Assembly (NCBI GenBank): GCA_944470555.2
Contig: OX104130.1
Span: forward strand, 49,075,491-49,139,490
Direction of reading: 5' to 3'
Origin: Heterobilharzia americana
Taxonomy: Eukaryota; Platyhelminthes; Trematoda; Strigeidida; Schistosomatidae
Length of the DNA stretch: 64,000 bases
Part shown: positions 52,713 to 64,000 of the stretch, one piece after another
Position numbering within the stretch: the stretch's first letter is position 1
How the letters are laid out: every line of letters starts with the position of its first letter
Notes under the pieces: generated by a model
What the model was told of the DNA's origin: nothing
What the model saw: the letters and a program-made list of their open reading frames with translations, nothing else
Databases searched by the model: none
Position numbers and translations under genes: made by a program

Positions 52713-55700
52713 GATGTGGAATCACTAACATAAGGTTCCATTTCCTCTGCGGATAAGCAGCCATGTAATATCGAGGAGCACCGACCGGAGATGCAATGTT
52801 TCCGGAAGAATTACAAATGATTTGAGTGATTGAGAAACATATGGGCTGCAAAATGAACTAAAAAACTGTGCATACAATGCATACTTCGAACAAAATGTTT
52901 TCTTTGTTACTTTCAGTGATCTCTCTGTCCTACAACCATATGTATGCGTTGTAACTCTACAAACCTTTGAATTATAAACACATGTTTTTTGATATTATAT
53001 AATTATAGTATGGAAATAAGATGTAGGTAGAAAAGTTTTCTTTACAATGATGTAATTTATCTTAGTGTCAGTATAATGCAGTGATTTTTTTAGGTTGGTA
53101 TCTAAATTGATTGTCCAATGCACAGAAATGTGATCAAGAAAAGTTTGATAAACGAAATCGAAATCATTTTACTTATAGGTACATTGGCAGTGAAGCAGTA
53201 GGCCGGCAAGAAACGAGAATAATCTGTATTTTACTAAAAGAACTTCGTTTTTTGCACTGTGTTCCATTTTTTTCAGAGGAAGCATGTACTTGTCTACCCT
53301 GATCAATCAAATTCGAAAGTATGCTATTCATTTGCTTTACATATTTTGTCGACAAAAAGATATAAGTATTAAAACAAATGCACATTTTCTTTCTGTCCTA
53401 AGAGAATACATTTTTATGATCTTAGATTATCTTTCCCTTCGCTTTAATCTTGTACTGAGCATTATTTACAAAATGGTGCAATATTACTATGAGTTTCGAA
53501 ACAAGATTGAAAAATTGGGTTTTTTCCACTGACTGACCTAATTTTAGAATTTATCAGTAGTCATAGTAAAGATAAAAACACACCTAGAAGCTACGATGGA
53601 GAATCAAAGTATGTTAAGTGTATTCATCAGATACAAGCTATTCGTTCTGAAACTAGATGCACAAAATCATGTTATTCAAACGTAAATACAGAATACAACG
53701 AGGAACCCGCTAGAGTCTTCTGTCGAATTGTTCATTGTTATACACCAAACCAATTTGTAGGGAATGAATTAGCGTCTACCTTCAGTTTTACTGGTCATTC
53801 TCTCGCTTCAAGTTTGTATTTAGGCAGAAAGAACCACTAAATTGGTGAATAAAGTACGATTGGCGTGCACCTTGAGACCTCAGTCTTAGAAATTATTTAC
53901 GTCAGTCTAAAAGGTGGTAGACATTTTTAACAAAAGACATCATGTTTTTACCTTCAACAGTATTCCATGTATTACTTTGCCGGGTAGATTGTTTGTGGCT
54001 GACTCTATTCCCTGTCTTGCACAAATGCAATGCAAAGAAAAGATAGGGATACAATGGAGGGTTAACTGGAAACATATACATGTGCAACGAACGCAAATTC
54101 ACATACCTACAATGTTCTTTCTATCTAAATTAGTTGTTATGTTTACGTGGATATCCGTGCTTACTGATGTTGAAAGCAGATTCATGTGCAAAAAAATTCT
54201 TTAAAAATATAGCTACAATAGGTTTTGAATTAACAACACAACAGAAGATGAGTCTAGAAATGCTCGATGAACTGGCTTCAAATCGATTAGGTGGTAAAAA
54301 GAAAATTCCGCAAAAGTATTTATAGCAACTCAACAGCAACGGAAAAAAAGCATTCTCTAATGGTGAAGTGTTCACAGGTGTAGAACACACACATGATTGC
54401 TTTTGGTATATTGAGAAACAATGATTGGTTAATATAGGCCTTCTAAAAAACTCTGACTACAAGTGAAATCAAATGCAGCTTTCAAGCACTCCTCTGTGGA
54501 CAGATGAGCAGCTAATCTGTCTGCCATTGGTTGTTTTGATAACTTGGACGGCTAGGAAGTTGACATATTTGCACGGAAAATTAGAGTTTACTAACTAGTG
54601 ATTTATGCATCTTGCTTACTGAAGTCTCAGGATAAAGAAATATAGAAATCTTAGACTTCATCAAAACAGATGAAAAGTGAAATCCTGAATTAATCATTAT
54701 ATAACACGCACGCGAACAATATATAAATACACAGAAGAAATCCAGTCACATGGGACATTTTTTCGGTCAACGATAACAAAAATTTAGACAAGTAGGTAAC
54801 AGGAATTCCAACCATACAAATATCACATTCAGTAAATAAAATAAAACATAGGTCAAACAATTCAACAAGAAAGCAAGCAGTTATCAAGCTTAAGCGTAAA
54901 AGTAATGCATAAATAACGTCTCAGTCCAAACACAAGACACATTTTGAGTTTCCTTTATTTTGTAAAAATCTAACCCTTCAGCCAGAATAACGAAATTCAT
55001 TTGGTTATTTCATCAGTTTTAGTGATCTTCGGAGTAGCTCGATGAAGATAGATACTGTCAGTTCATTGAACATTTATTCGTACAGTAAACATGTGATAAT
55101 ATCAAACATTATTTCTTGCGACATTAAAAAAGATTTGAAGCTCAGAGTGAAATTAATATTTGTTTGGTGTTCTCCAAGTTTTAAATCTTGTTCTGGAATG
55201 TTCCATAACCAAGCTAGAGAACTTCACCAACGTTTACCTCACTGTGAAGTCAACGATGATGAAGTCGACTGTCCTAGAGATAAAACATTCAAAAACAAAC
55301 TTCAAAACTCAGAGAACGCAAGACAAATATGGAGAATCGTGGTATTTAATGAGGTCTCAATTGTGGGATTTACGAAATGAAAATTTTATTAAATATGTTC
55401 ATCAGCTCATAAAGTTTGGTTCAATCACTTTTTCGCTCCTTCTGCTTCTTAAATATACTCACAAGCACAATCAATATTTACCATTAGGTAAGTCTATTTC
55501 AAATACAAAACGGAAATGAAGTGAGTATGCTTTGCGCCACTTTTATGACTATGTTTCGAATAAAATTATTTACTAGTGAATTAAAAAAGAAAGTGGGAAT
55601 TTAGTTTGCCCACATTGTACAACCAATAAAACAAAGGTTCTGAAGAGCCAAATCCGATGAAGATTTGTATGTATCCGTATTCTTCGCAGTGCTGAAGCAC

Positions 55701-57137
55701 TTACTATCCACAAGAAAAATCTTGAACTGTGAAAAGATAAGTCATGAGTCAAAACACTTTCCACTGATGGTCTCATACTTCAGTCTTTAAAATCTTCCCC
55801 TAATTCATTGTCCTTATCCAAAGCTATATCGAGATTCCTTATAATTCCTAATATAAGCAAAGAATTTTACTGCAGTGTTGTCAAGTTTTGGTAAAATTTC
55901 AGTTATTATGAAAATCACTAAACCTTGATGCACAATTTTACAAACCGCGTATAAGTAAAAGTATACAAAATAGATGCGAAAAGGGAGCTGACATTTCAAT
56001 ATAAAACTTTGACAATCAAATCACAGAAAGATTTGTCTTCCGTAAAGTACTTGATTTTTCATTAAGTATGCCAAAAGTCATTTCGTGCATTGTAATAAAA
56101 GTTTCAAACCTGAAGCGTACTACAATCTAAAAACCAATTTCAATACACCACAATATATTTACAAAAGCTTTAAAAAAATGGTAAAACTAGTTCCTGTTAA
56201 ATTTCCGAATAAGCACCATTAAACTGGTCAGCTTAACAGATTTAAAATTTCAACCATTGAAGTGTGTGAAATAATTCATCCAGTCAAAAAATACCACCCG
56301 AACCAAATAAAACGAAAACAAGTGAAAAAGTTGGTGAGGCAAAGTAGAACACATGCAGAGGGAAAAGGTAAGCGAAAAGCGTGAGTTAACTCAGACTTAC
56401 ATTGGCACGTATGCTGGAACAAAATACTGAAAAACCGAGAAACGACAAAATTCAATTTAAGAATTCGAGAAGAGGCATATAAAGTGCTGCGAAACCTCAA
56501 AAAACTAATTACACTGATGGCGCAAGAAGTCTCAACAACCATATTAGATAACAACAGAAATGGCATACAAAAAACCATTATGTAACTGAAGATTTATGTA
56601 CAGTATTCTTTCTAAAACAAGACATGGCATGATATGAAGGCCTATATGATTCCGAGCAGTAGGAAATATGGACCACGCATCTCGAAACTGCAGGCTCATT
56701 TACTTATCTTCTTGTACCACAGATCTGTGGTATTGCTAATTTTTATCCTCCGAGAGAAAGGGAAAACTGAATAAAATCTGAGAGTGTAACACATATATTT
56801 AAATAAATACCCTACGAGATAGTTCTCAAAATACAGGCCCAACTAAATAAATTCCACTGATCATAATTAAATATTTATTTTTAGATTCCAGATATATTAG
56901 AAAAACCCTAAGGTTATGTTTCGAAATTTATAAAAATGTAACACCAGATTGCGGCATTGTAATGTGTTCTTAGTTTTAGGTGAAGCCAAGCAAAGAACGG
57001 TAGTGAAAAAAGGAATGAAATGAACAGGAATCAAGAGAGTAGAAAGGTTACTGAATGAATGAAATTAAAATATCATATTTTACTTTCGCAGGACACTGCA
57101 TCTACAGGACATAAATCTCAAATGTAGTTTTACACAA

Positions 57138-57171
<34 letters not shown>

Positions 57172-58221
57172 TTTCACATATAAGTTATATGCAGTCACAT
57201 CATCCAAAATTCACCGAACATCATAAAATCGACTAGTGTAATAAATCACCATAAATCTCTTTCACAAACAGAAAAAAATCCTGCTAATTTAATCCAGACA
57301 CGGATGAGCATCATAAAATTTTTGACTAAAAAAGATAATTGTATTAGCATTTGGAGTGATTCTGCCTCTGATATACAACGCACAATCACTCGTCACATTT
57401 GAATGAACTGATAATCATGATAGACATGAGATGGCATGCTCAGAGTTGGAAAGTGAAATCCCTTCAGTCTGTATTGTCATAAAGCGTATCGTCATTTCGA
57501 AGATAACCTTGAGGTGAGAATGAGTGGTGTAAGGTTGAAATGAAAATTATATCAAAGTTTATATCAAACAACTAAGAATATGTAGTGTGCACGTGTGCAT
57601 GCGTGTATCTCGGTCAAATTAGATCGTTTCGATATTCCTCCACTTTTTTAGTTGGCACGTTTTCCTAATTTGACAATCATGTTCACAGATTGTCAGTAGA
57701 TTGTCAATAGTATTTCGAAACTTCATTCGATGCTGCTGGTTGACTAATACTCACAATATTTCCCCGGTTATTATTTGATACTGCTTACAAAGAGACATCT
57801 TATCAAGATGGTGGGGTGGGGTGGAATTGATCATGTATTTCCAACTGTGGCAATAAGATTCCGTTATTTGCATGAGAAACGTGTTCAGAATGAGTGAAAA
57901 TCGATACCATATAGAAGCTATTCTTCTTGTGAAAGTAGCAGTGGTTAAAATGAGTTCTTATTTTCATTTTCAATAAAGGACAACCTTATGAAAATAAATT
58001 ACACATTAAAAATGCAAGAACAAACATTGAACAAAAGTACTATCTATCAATTTCATTGTTTCGGTGGTTTTCGTTAGCTGCTTACAACCTAGGACAATAA
58101 TAAAGTACTAACACATCTCATTTCAGGGAGTTTAGTCAAAACTAGTGAAAGGTATGGCGATACAAAGATACTAACCGAAGTGAAATAAAGTTGATATGTC
58201 ATGTAAGGATGTCATAATTAT
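52713..58221. other. AT-rich non-coding stretch
   Basis: No gene recognised. The frames at 53914-54204, 54134-54325, 55042-55380 (112 codons) and 55160-55519 (119 codons) are the longest, but the last two overlap out of frame with each other and none shows a domain. A (TA)14 microsatellite lies at 57141-57168. The phrase IGFELTTQQKMSLEMLDELA at 54220-54280 looks like a fragment of a dispersed repeat, not a gene. Confidence 0.35.
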
Positions 58222-58360
58222 ATATCTTATTTGAATAGAAATTTCAGCAAGAAGAAGAAAAACGTTATGTAAGTCAGTGAGTAGATAACTTAGTAGTAAT
58301 CAAGGAACAAAATATAATGGAACATAATAGACAGAATTAAATCGGTTAGGATTGGGATCT
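58222..58360 (+). repeat. Left arm of inverted repeat around PLE-4
   Basis: The reverse complement of 59259-59432 aligns to it over the whole length with indels. Best blocks are ATCTTATTTGAAT, GTAAGTCA.TGAGTAGATAA and ATGGAACATA. Identity in the inner 95 bp is about three-quarters by eye. It sits directly upstream of the PLE body. Confidence 0.8.
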
Positions 58361-59258
58361 AATAAGGACAAGAATGTGACAAGTCCAAAAGAAAAGAGAG
58401 TTATGAAAGCTTTCAGGGAACTTTTGAAAAAGAAGTTGACCGGCAATTTCACATACAATGAGTTGAAGCTTCGAGGATTTCGTTTATCTTTTGTGTGTGG
58501 ATTACTTAAGACATAAACAGAATGTCACATTGAGATCCATACTATCAATGATTAATTAACTCACCCCACAATGAAGTTGGCTGCTGGCTAGCAGAAACGT
58601 TGCAGCCTATCTGTCAACAGTTGGTTAAATACCTTATGAAAGACTCGTTTTAGTTTGCTGGGACGGCAAGTCAACTTAATGTGTCGAAAGACTTTACGGT
58701 TTCCTTGGATGTTACTAGCTTATCCACGTAGTCGCCTCTTTTTAAAGCGATACATACTATCTATCAGCACATGAATCTCCTCCCTCACACACAAGTGAGT
58801 TCAATTAGCTTCTTGTGACATGTACGAAATATGTCCAGTTCCAGTTTGATAGTATCCTACCTCTCCGGGTTGACGGAGTTACCTCCGATTGTGTGTATCA
58901 ATTTACGTGTACCTGTTGAAGTAGTTACTTTGACAAGACTGAAAGAATAACTCACCTTCGATATTTTGAACATATTCCGGAAAGCCTACGGATGGGAGGG
59001 GCAAACATCCTTAGTAGTACAATTACTAAGCTCCTGTTGGACGCAAGGCATTAAGCAGACGCCTCAAAATCGCTCAAAGTAATCAAACAATAATTCAAAT
59101 ATCGCTTCGCTGAGTCCATTGCAATCAAGCAATTGAAACTAGATCTGGCTGTTCAAAAACTGTTTTCGTCAGTTTTCAACTACACTGGTAACTTAAAATT
59201 TAACCTTCCACCTATTTGTTTACAACGCCATCTTGTCATTAGATTGTTGGTTACCTAT
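58361..59258 (+). pseudogene. PLE-4: Penelope-like relic with RT fused to GIY-YIG by internal deletion
   Basis: Pieces in plus-strand order: RVMKAFRELLKKKL, LKLRGFRLSFVCGLLK (the RLYGLPK block), NVTLRSILSMIN (usually PLRPILS), EVGCWLAETLQPICQQLVKY, the FAGTASQLNVSKDF segment, motif A TVSLDVTSLST, and VQFQFDSILPLRVDGV. At that point the RT breaks off and the next codons read TSDCVYQFTCTC, the start of the endonuclease, followed by SSYFDKTER (YIGR lost), LRYFEHIPESL, STITKLLLDARH and FAESIAIKQLKLDLAVQK. The part with motif B, the YxDD box and the thumb is therefore deleted. Stops and frameshifts are frequent. This is the most decayed PLE in the window, and its flanking arms are also the most diverged. 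Confidence 0.85.
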
Positions 59259-59432
59259 GCATCCTAATCTAAACCAACTGAGTTCTATTCACTATGTTCC
59301 ATAAAAATTTCATTTCTTGATTACTTCTAACTTATCTACTCAGTGACTTACGTAATTTTTTGTTTTACGTTTCACAGTATCCTTTTTTCTTCCGCATCTT
59401 ATTCTTAGTGAAGATTTCATTCAAATAAGATA
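59259..59432 (-). repeat. Right arm of inverted repeat around PLE-4
   Basis: Inverted partner of 58222-58360, longer by an insertion of about 35 bp near its outer third. It begins where PLE-4 similarity ends. Confidence 0.8.
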
Positions 59433-60931
59433 GTAATAATACCAGGACGGATCTACGTTATTTCGCTTTAGTGTTTGTTCTAACTCTTTGAAGGTTGATA
59501 AAGGTAAGCATGTAAGTGAAATTGCACTTTATTAAAAACGCAAGAACTTAGCTTCATTGCATAAATGCTTTTTACTTCAGCTCAGCCTTTCTTTCATTTG
59601 GTTGTTCGCATATTTTGAGTTTTATTTTGAAAGATTATACGTTTCATGTGATCGGAGGACTTTTACATCTAGCGATTACATAACCTAATATTCTATGTAC
59701 TTGGCAGTTTCTTTCTAATTGTTAGTGCTTTCTTCATTTAGAAGTGGTAACGCTAAATGCAACAGTAACAGCATAAAATGCTAGGTTATAAATAATTTTT
59801 AGAAAGACATTTTCTTACATATTTCTGATTACTATGGATTGCCACAAATTCCTCCCACTATTAGTATTTTTATATTTACCTAGTTTACTACAGATTGTTT
59901 GCAACAGTAAAAGGCATGACACGAACTGCTTTAGAACGATTTTACAATCGACAGTTTGTAAGAACTCGTCATTGGCTCCCAAAAGTTGTAATAACGAAGA
60001 CCACGAGGTATACCGAGTCCCACTCAGTTGATACCGGTCACGATGTTGACATTAAGTCTACTTTCTCAGTCAAACTTAACTCACCAAATTAAATGCCACA
60101 AACAGTGAGAATTCGCATCCCTCAAACTACTGAATTTATCACAATTAATATGGTGTAACCTGAGATGTGTATCCAAAAGGACCCAAAAATGGGGTGGGGA
60201 TGGCCTAATTTCGCAGAAGACAAAGTTGTCTACTTTCTTCGTGCAGAAAGTCAACATAAAGAATGGTTTCACTTCCTTACTGTTTGATACAACATCAAAG
60301 TAAACTAATCATGGAGCAGGAATCAGGTTTCATGTAACATTCTTAACATTCTGAAACTTCCATTCACTTTGCTTGAATGATCTCATTTTGTAATTGTATA
60401 TGCTTAGCAGGAATTTTCCAACTTATTACTCTAGTTTCGCTAGTCAGTCGCCTGCAACCATGTCGATTCTAGAAAATTCAGGTGATGGGAAAAAGAATTT
60501 CATAGATGCATCTGAAAGAAAAGTAAATAAGAAGGGAGAGAGTGAACAACAATCAACATGCACATCTGACCATTATATCTAACATCCCAGCAGGTGTTCG
60601 GATACACAGTGTTCAACAAGTTGACCTGATTGCTTAGAAACCCTTATGTACGAGGCATTTTTACAAGGCCTGTCGTTGATGGAGGTGACTGTCATCTGCG
60701 TTTCGTGAAAGACAGGTGGTGTCGAATACCGATAAGTGTGCTTCTGTTCCAGAACGATTTGAAGTGTGAACATTTCGTTAGTAAACACTCTACGAGTCCT
60801 GAAATTCATCTTAAATCTTCGTCTTGGCTTTTTCTTAGTTCCACTTTCGTCCTCAATACTCATAGAAACCTATATTCTTGGAAAGCGTGCGCCTTAGAAA
60901 GATGAACTTAAGAGGATTTTTTTTCATCTGC
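59433..60931. other. Non-coding stretch with weak exon candidates
   Basis: Besides the frame listed at 59834, a 62-codon frame at 60394-60582 follows TGCTTAGCAG and reads MSILENSGDGKKNFIDASER, which looks less AT-driven than most. The block at 60600-60900 is open on both strands (60630-60905 plus, 60579-60863 minus) and has higher GC, so it may be an unrecognised repeat. No domain was identified in any of them. Confidence 0.35.
59834..60031 (+). CDS. Short open frame with signal-peptide-like start (unconfirmed)
   Basis: Function unknown. The 65-codon frame starts MDCHKFLPLLVFLYLP, a basic-then-hydrophobic N-terminus of the kind seen in signal peptides, and then contains several Cys residues (VCNSKRHDTNCF, VCKNSS). 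It could be a small secreted protein or a first exon. Against this, TTTACTACAG at 59883-59892 is a fair splice acceptor that would instead open a different frame (FATVKGMTRTALERFYNRQF) to 60092, so at most one of the two readings is real. There is no neighbouring gene to give context. Confidence 0.18.
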   Translation: MDCHKFLPLLVFLYLPSLLQIVCNSKRHDTNCFRTILQSTVCKNSSLAPKSCNNEDHEVYRVPLS

Positions 60932-60945
60932 TTAAAGACAGGGTC
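60932..60945. repeat. Probable 5' target-site duplication of RTE copy E
   Basis: TTAAAGACAGGGTC here and TTAAAGATTGGGTC at 63629-63642 agree at 12 of 14 positions and lie just outside copy E. Confidence 0.75.
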
Positions 60946-63628
60946 TAGAAGACCTCAGTTGGCGACATCAAAAGTCTGATGGGCGACTTGAATGCCAAAC
61001 TGGGAGGGGACAACACAAGAAGAAAACTAACCATGGGTCGAGAAGCGGTCGGTGAGGTGATGAACGAGAATGGAGAATTGTTTGCGGAATTCTGTGCATT
61101 CAACGATTTGGTGATTGGAGGTGAGGCAGTGTGTCCAAGCACAAGGATATCTTCAAAGCGACACGGATTTCACCAGACACCAGGACATACTAAAAATCAG
61201 ATCGAATTCATCTCAATCTCAAGAAATTGGAGACACAGCCTACTTGACACAAGGTGAAGAAGAGGAGTAGATGTAGGTTCAGACCACTATCTAGTGCAAG
61301 GAACCTTCCAAATTAAGTTGAAAGCCTTCAAAGAAGCTGGTGACAGACCGCAGCTCAAGTACAACACTCGGAAACTGAAGGACGAAACTACACAGAAAAT
61401 CTTCAAGTCAGCCATCAATACAAAATAGGAGATATTGAGGAACATACTTGAAGAAACCTGTGTGGAAGAACACTGGAAGTCTTTGAAAGCTATGTGGAAA
61501 TAGACCTGCACAGCCGTATTAGGAAGGAAGAAGAAGGAAAATAAGGAATGGATCCCGATGGATACATGGAAGCTGATGGAAGAAAAGAAGACAATATAGC
61601 AGAAGATGAATCATTGCAAGGATGAACGACGAGAAAGGGAACTGAATGCAACGTACAAAACAGTGGACAAAGAAGTGAAGAAGAGTGTGCGCAAAGACAA
61701 AATACACTTCTACAACACACTGGCAAGTGAAGCAGAACGGAGCACAGGCAGGAGAGACAGAGACCTGACAACACTATATCAAATGACCAGGTTACTATCT
61801 GGTAGGGAAGAGATCAACGTAGATGAAACCAATGATAGATGATGGTGCAGGAAACTTAATTACAACCAAAGAGGAGAACCAAACGAAACAATAGGCCGAC
61901 CATTTCAAACAGCTCTTGAATCAACCATCATCGCCATATACACTTCGTCCAGTAATACTATCCACAGACCTGGAACTACCAATTGACACAAGCCCTCCAA
62001 CGAAAGCTGAAGTGAAGTCCTGAACGCCATAAAGTTGCTGAAATCCGGGAAAGCAGCAGGACCAGGTGGAATCCCGCCAGAAACACTGAAAACAGACGCA
62101 GACAACAGACAACAGCCAACATGCTCACACCACACCACTATTGCAGAAGGTCTGGAAGGAATGAAAGGTACCTGGCGATTGATTGGAAGAAGGGTTACCT
62201 TGTCAAACTCCCGAAGAAGGGCGACCTCAGTGTTTGCAAGAACTGACATGGAACCACGCTCCTGTGCACTCAGAGCAAGCAAAATATTATGCTGCATCAT
62301 CCTGGAGAGACTAAAGCATGCACTTGATTCAAAACTACGACCGGACCAGGCTTGCTGGATTCAGGAAGTACAAATCATTTACGGACCAAATTGCAACGCT
62401 ACACTACGCATCATCATAGAACAGGGAATAGAATGGCAGTCGACTGGATCTCTACCTCAACTTCATCGACTTTGAGAAGGCCTTCGACAGCGTCGACCGA
62501 GAAGTAAGTTGGCAGGCAGCTGCTTCAACACTACGGTTTTAGTACCACAAACCTTTATCAACCTCATTCAACAACTATATGAAGAGGCCACATGCCGGCC
62601 AAGTAGTTCACAATGAGAAGCTCAGTGATGCTTTTGAAGTTTGGACAGGAGTAAGACAAGGCTGTCTACTATCATCCGTGATCTTCCCGATTGTGGTCGA
62701 CTGGATCATGCAACAAACGGTGAGGAGCGAGAAGAGGGGGGGGGATACACTGGACCGCGGAAAAGATCCTAGAAGATTTGTATTTTGCCGACAATGACTT
62801 ATGTCTGATGTCACACAAACTTGAAGATCTACAGGCGAAAACTCACAAGTTGACAGAAGAGGCGAGGCAGCGAAAACGGGGCATGCTTCAAGTGAACGTA
62901 GAGAAGACAGAGGTGATGAAGATACCCAACCACCACCTACAACAAGCACCAATCACCATTAGCGGAAGAAACCTGAAGGAAGTAGTCTCTTTCACCTACC
63001 TGGCTAGGCAGCTTCGTTTCAACTACAGGCGGCACAGACGAGGATGTCAAAGCCAACCAGGATCGGAAAGACAGCAAGACAGGCTTTCATTAACCTGAAA
63101 TCAGTGTGGAGATCGTCTGCACTCAGCATAAAGCGTGAACAGGATCCAGATTTTCAACACCAACGTCAAGTCAGTGCTTTTATATGGTGGTTGAGAGACT
63201 TGGCGGGTTACGAAAGTCATCTCCAACAAACTACAGACATTCATCAACAACTGTCTTCGCTGGCTCGTTACTGAGGATCAGTTGAGATGGCCTGAATTAA
63301 TAAGCAACAGAAAACTTTAGGAACGAACCAACCAAGACTCTGCCACTCAACACATATGCAGAAGGAATTGGAGATGGATTGGGGATACACTGAGAAGACT
63401 GACTGGGGGCATCACGCGCCATCCCAAGCCGTCGAGTGGAATCCAAAGGGGGAAACGACGAGTTGGGCGTCCGAGGGAAGCGTGGCATGGAGGAGATGAT
63501 GTGAGGAAGAAATGAGAGCTTGTGGGCAGTTGTGGAGCCACATTCAAAAGTTTGCAGAGAACAGAGTTCACTGGAGACGTGTTACTGAATCCCTATGTTC
63601 CACTAACAACCCAAGGGATAAATAATAA
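60946..63628 (+). mobile_element. RTE-like copy E, 5' truncated, decayed
   Basis: Begins inside the endonuclease (SVGDIKSLMGDLNAKLGG) and runs to a short TAA-like tail at about 63628. The endonuclease remnant keeps the SDH box (VGSDHYLVQ near 61270), which copy A has lost. The RT region carries GPGGIPPETL, KKGDLSVCKN followed by a TGA (62244-62246) in place of the Trp codon, FEKAFDSVDRE, RQGCLLSS, and FADND (62784-62798) instead of FADD. The C-terminal KRRVGRPRE block is present. Many frameshifts and stops. The RT part is nearly identical to copy C, including the TGA, the FADND insertion and a G homopolymer, while the endonuclease part is closer to copy A. Confidence 0.9.
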
Positions 63629-63642
63629 TTAAAGATTGGGTC
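63629..63642. repeat. Probable 3' target-site duplication of RTE copy E
   Basis: Partner of 60932-60945 (12/14 positions). Confidence 0.75.
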
Positions 63643-64000
63643 AGTTTGTGATTGAAGTCGATTGGGACGGATCATGTCTAAGTCTTACATTCCAGCTAAA
63701 ACTTCAGTAAACCTGGCCTACTATCCTGTGCTACCATCCCTAAGCACCTTCTATACTTGTTCACCCGGTATTGTTGTCCTTCTCAGTTTCAGATCGTTTA
63801 CAAGCTGAATTTCTGCAATTGCTTAAGGCCCTATCCCAATGTCTCAATGAAGATCCTATTGGATAGCGAGCAAAGTTACTGTGGCTCAAGGTCAGTTGAA
63901 GTGTCCTGTCTATGTTTCCGGTCACCTCCCTTGCGACCGAATCACAAACTCATCCTCCTTCCATATAGTTTGACTAACCAATGACACTTAACCCCAGTCC
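63643..64000. other. Non-coding or unrecognised repeat at window edge
   Basis: Less AT-rich than the average of the window. A 75-codon frame (63757-63984) is open but has no recognisable domain. It may be part of another repeat cut by the window end. Confidence 0.35.

Noticed and set aside
54134..54325. 63-codon frame with IGFELTTQQKM as a gene
   Set aside because: The phrase looks like a fragment of a dispersed repeat, and the opposite strand is equally open.
55042..55519. 112- and 119-codon overlapping frames as a host gene
   Set aside because: They overlap out of frame, have no recognisable domain and are AT-driven in composition.

Overview
The window looks like schistosome (blood fluke) nuclear DNA. 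It is AT-rich and almost entirely non-coding, and it carries a diagnostic mix of repeats: a high-copy RTE/SR2-like non-LTR retrotransposon, Penelope-like elements (PLEs) with GIY-YIG endonuclease tails, and Sm-alpha-type SINEs that carry a hammerhead ribozyme. The species cannot be fixed from this sequence alone. No host gene could be assigned with confidence. A few short open frames are listed as weak exon candidates.

Layout. Copy A of the RTE-like element (6910-10142, +) is full length, has a perfect 13-bp target-site duplication, and encodes an APE endonuclease and a reverse transcriptase in two frames split by a 4-bp duplication. Four more copies follow: B (22467-23607, -, 5' truncated), C (30484-33088, -, 3' truncated), D (43360-46977, -, full length but decayed) and E (60946-63628, +, 5' truncated). 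Four PLE relics lie at 16110-16733 (-), 38060-39156 (-), 49430-50745 (-) and 58361-59258 (+). Sm-alpha-type SINE pieces lie near 5.4, 11.8, 14.5-15.0, 20.9-21.2 and 40.0 kb. Only the 20.9-kb piece keeps an intact hammerhead core. The remaining sequence is AT-rich DNA with microsatellites and short open frames.

Most interesting observations. (1) Three of the four PLE relics are bracketed by inverted repeats unrelated to each other in sequence: 399 bp with one mismatch, 70 bp with 10 mismatches, and about 140-175 bp at roughly three-quarters identity. The inner ends abut the PLE body, and arm divergence tracks decay of the PLE reading frame. This looks like PLE insertion coupled to inverted duplication of flanking DNA. 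(2) Two separate lineages of the RTE-like element (B/D and C/E) each carry an in-frame insertion exactly inside the catalytic FADD box, shared within each pair. C and E also share a premature stop. Dead coding sequence has therefore been copied, by trans-mobilisation, gene conversion or duplication. (3) B and D share several microsatellite expansions inside former coding sequence, and C looks like a D-like/E-like mosaic.

All comparisons were made by eye within the window. Copy numbers, subfamily names and species assignment need database searches that were not available.
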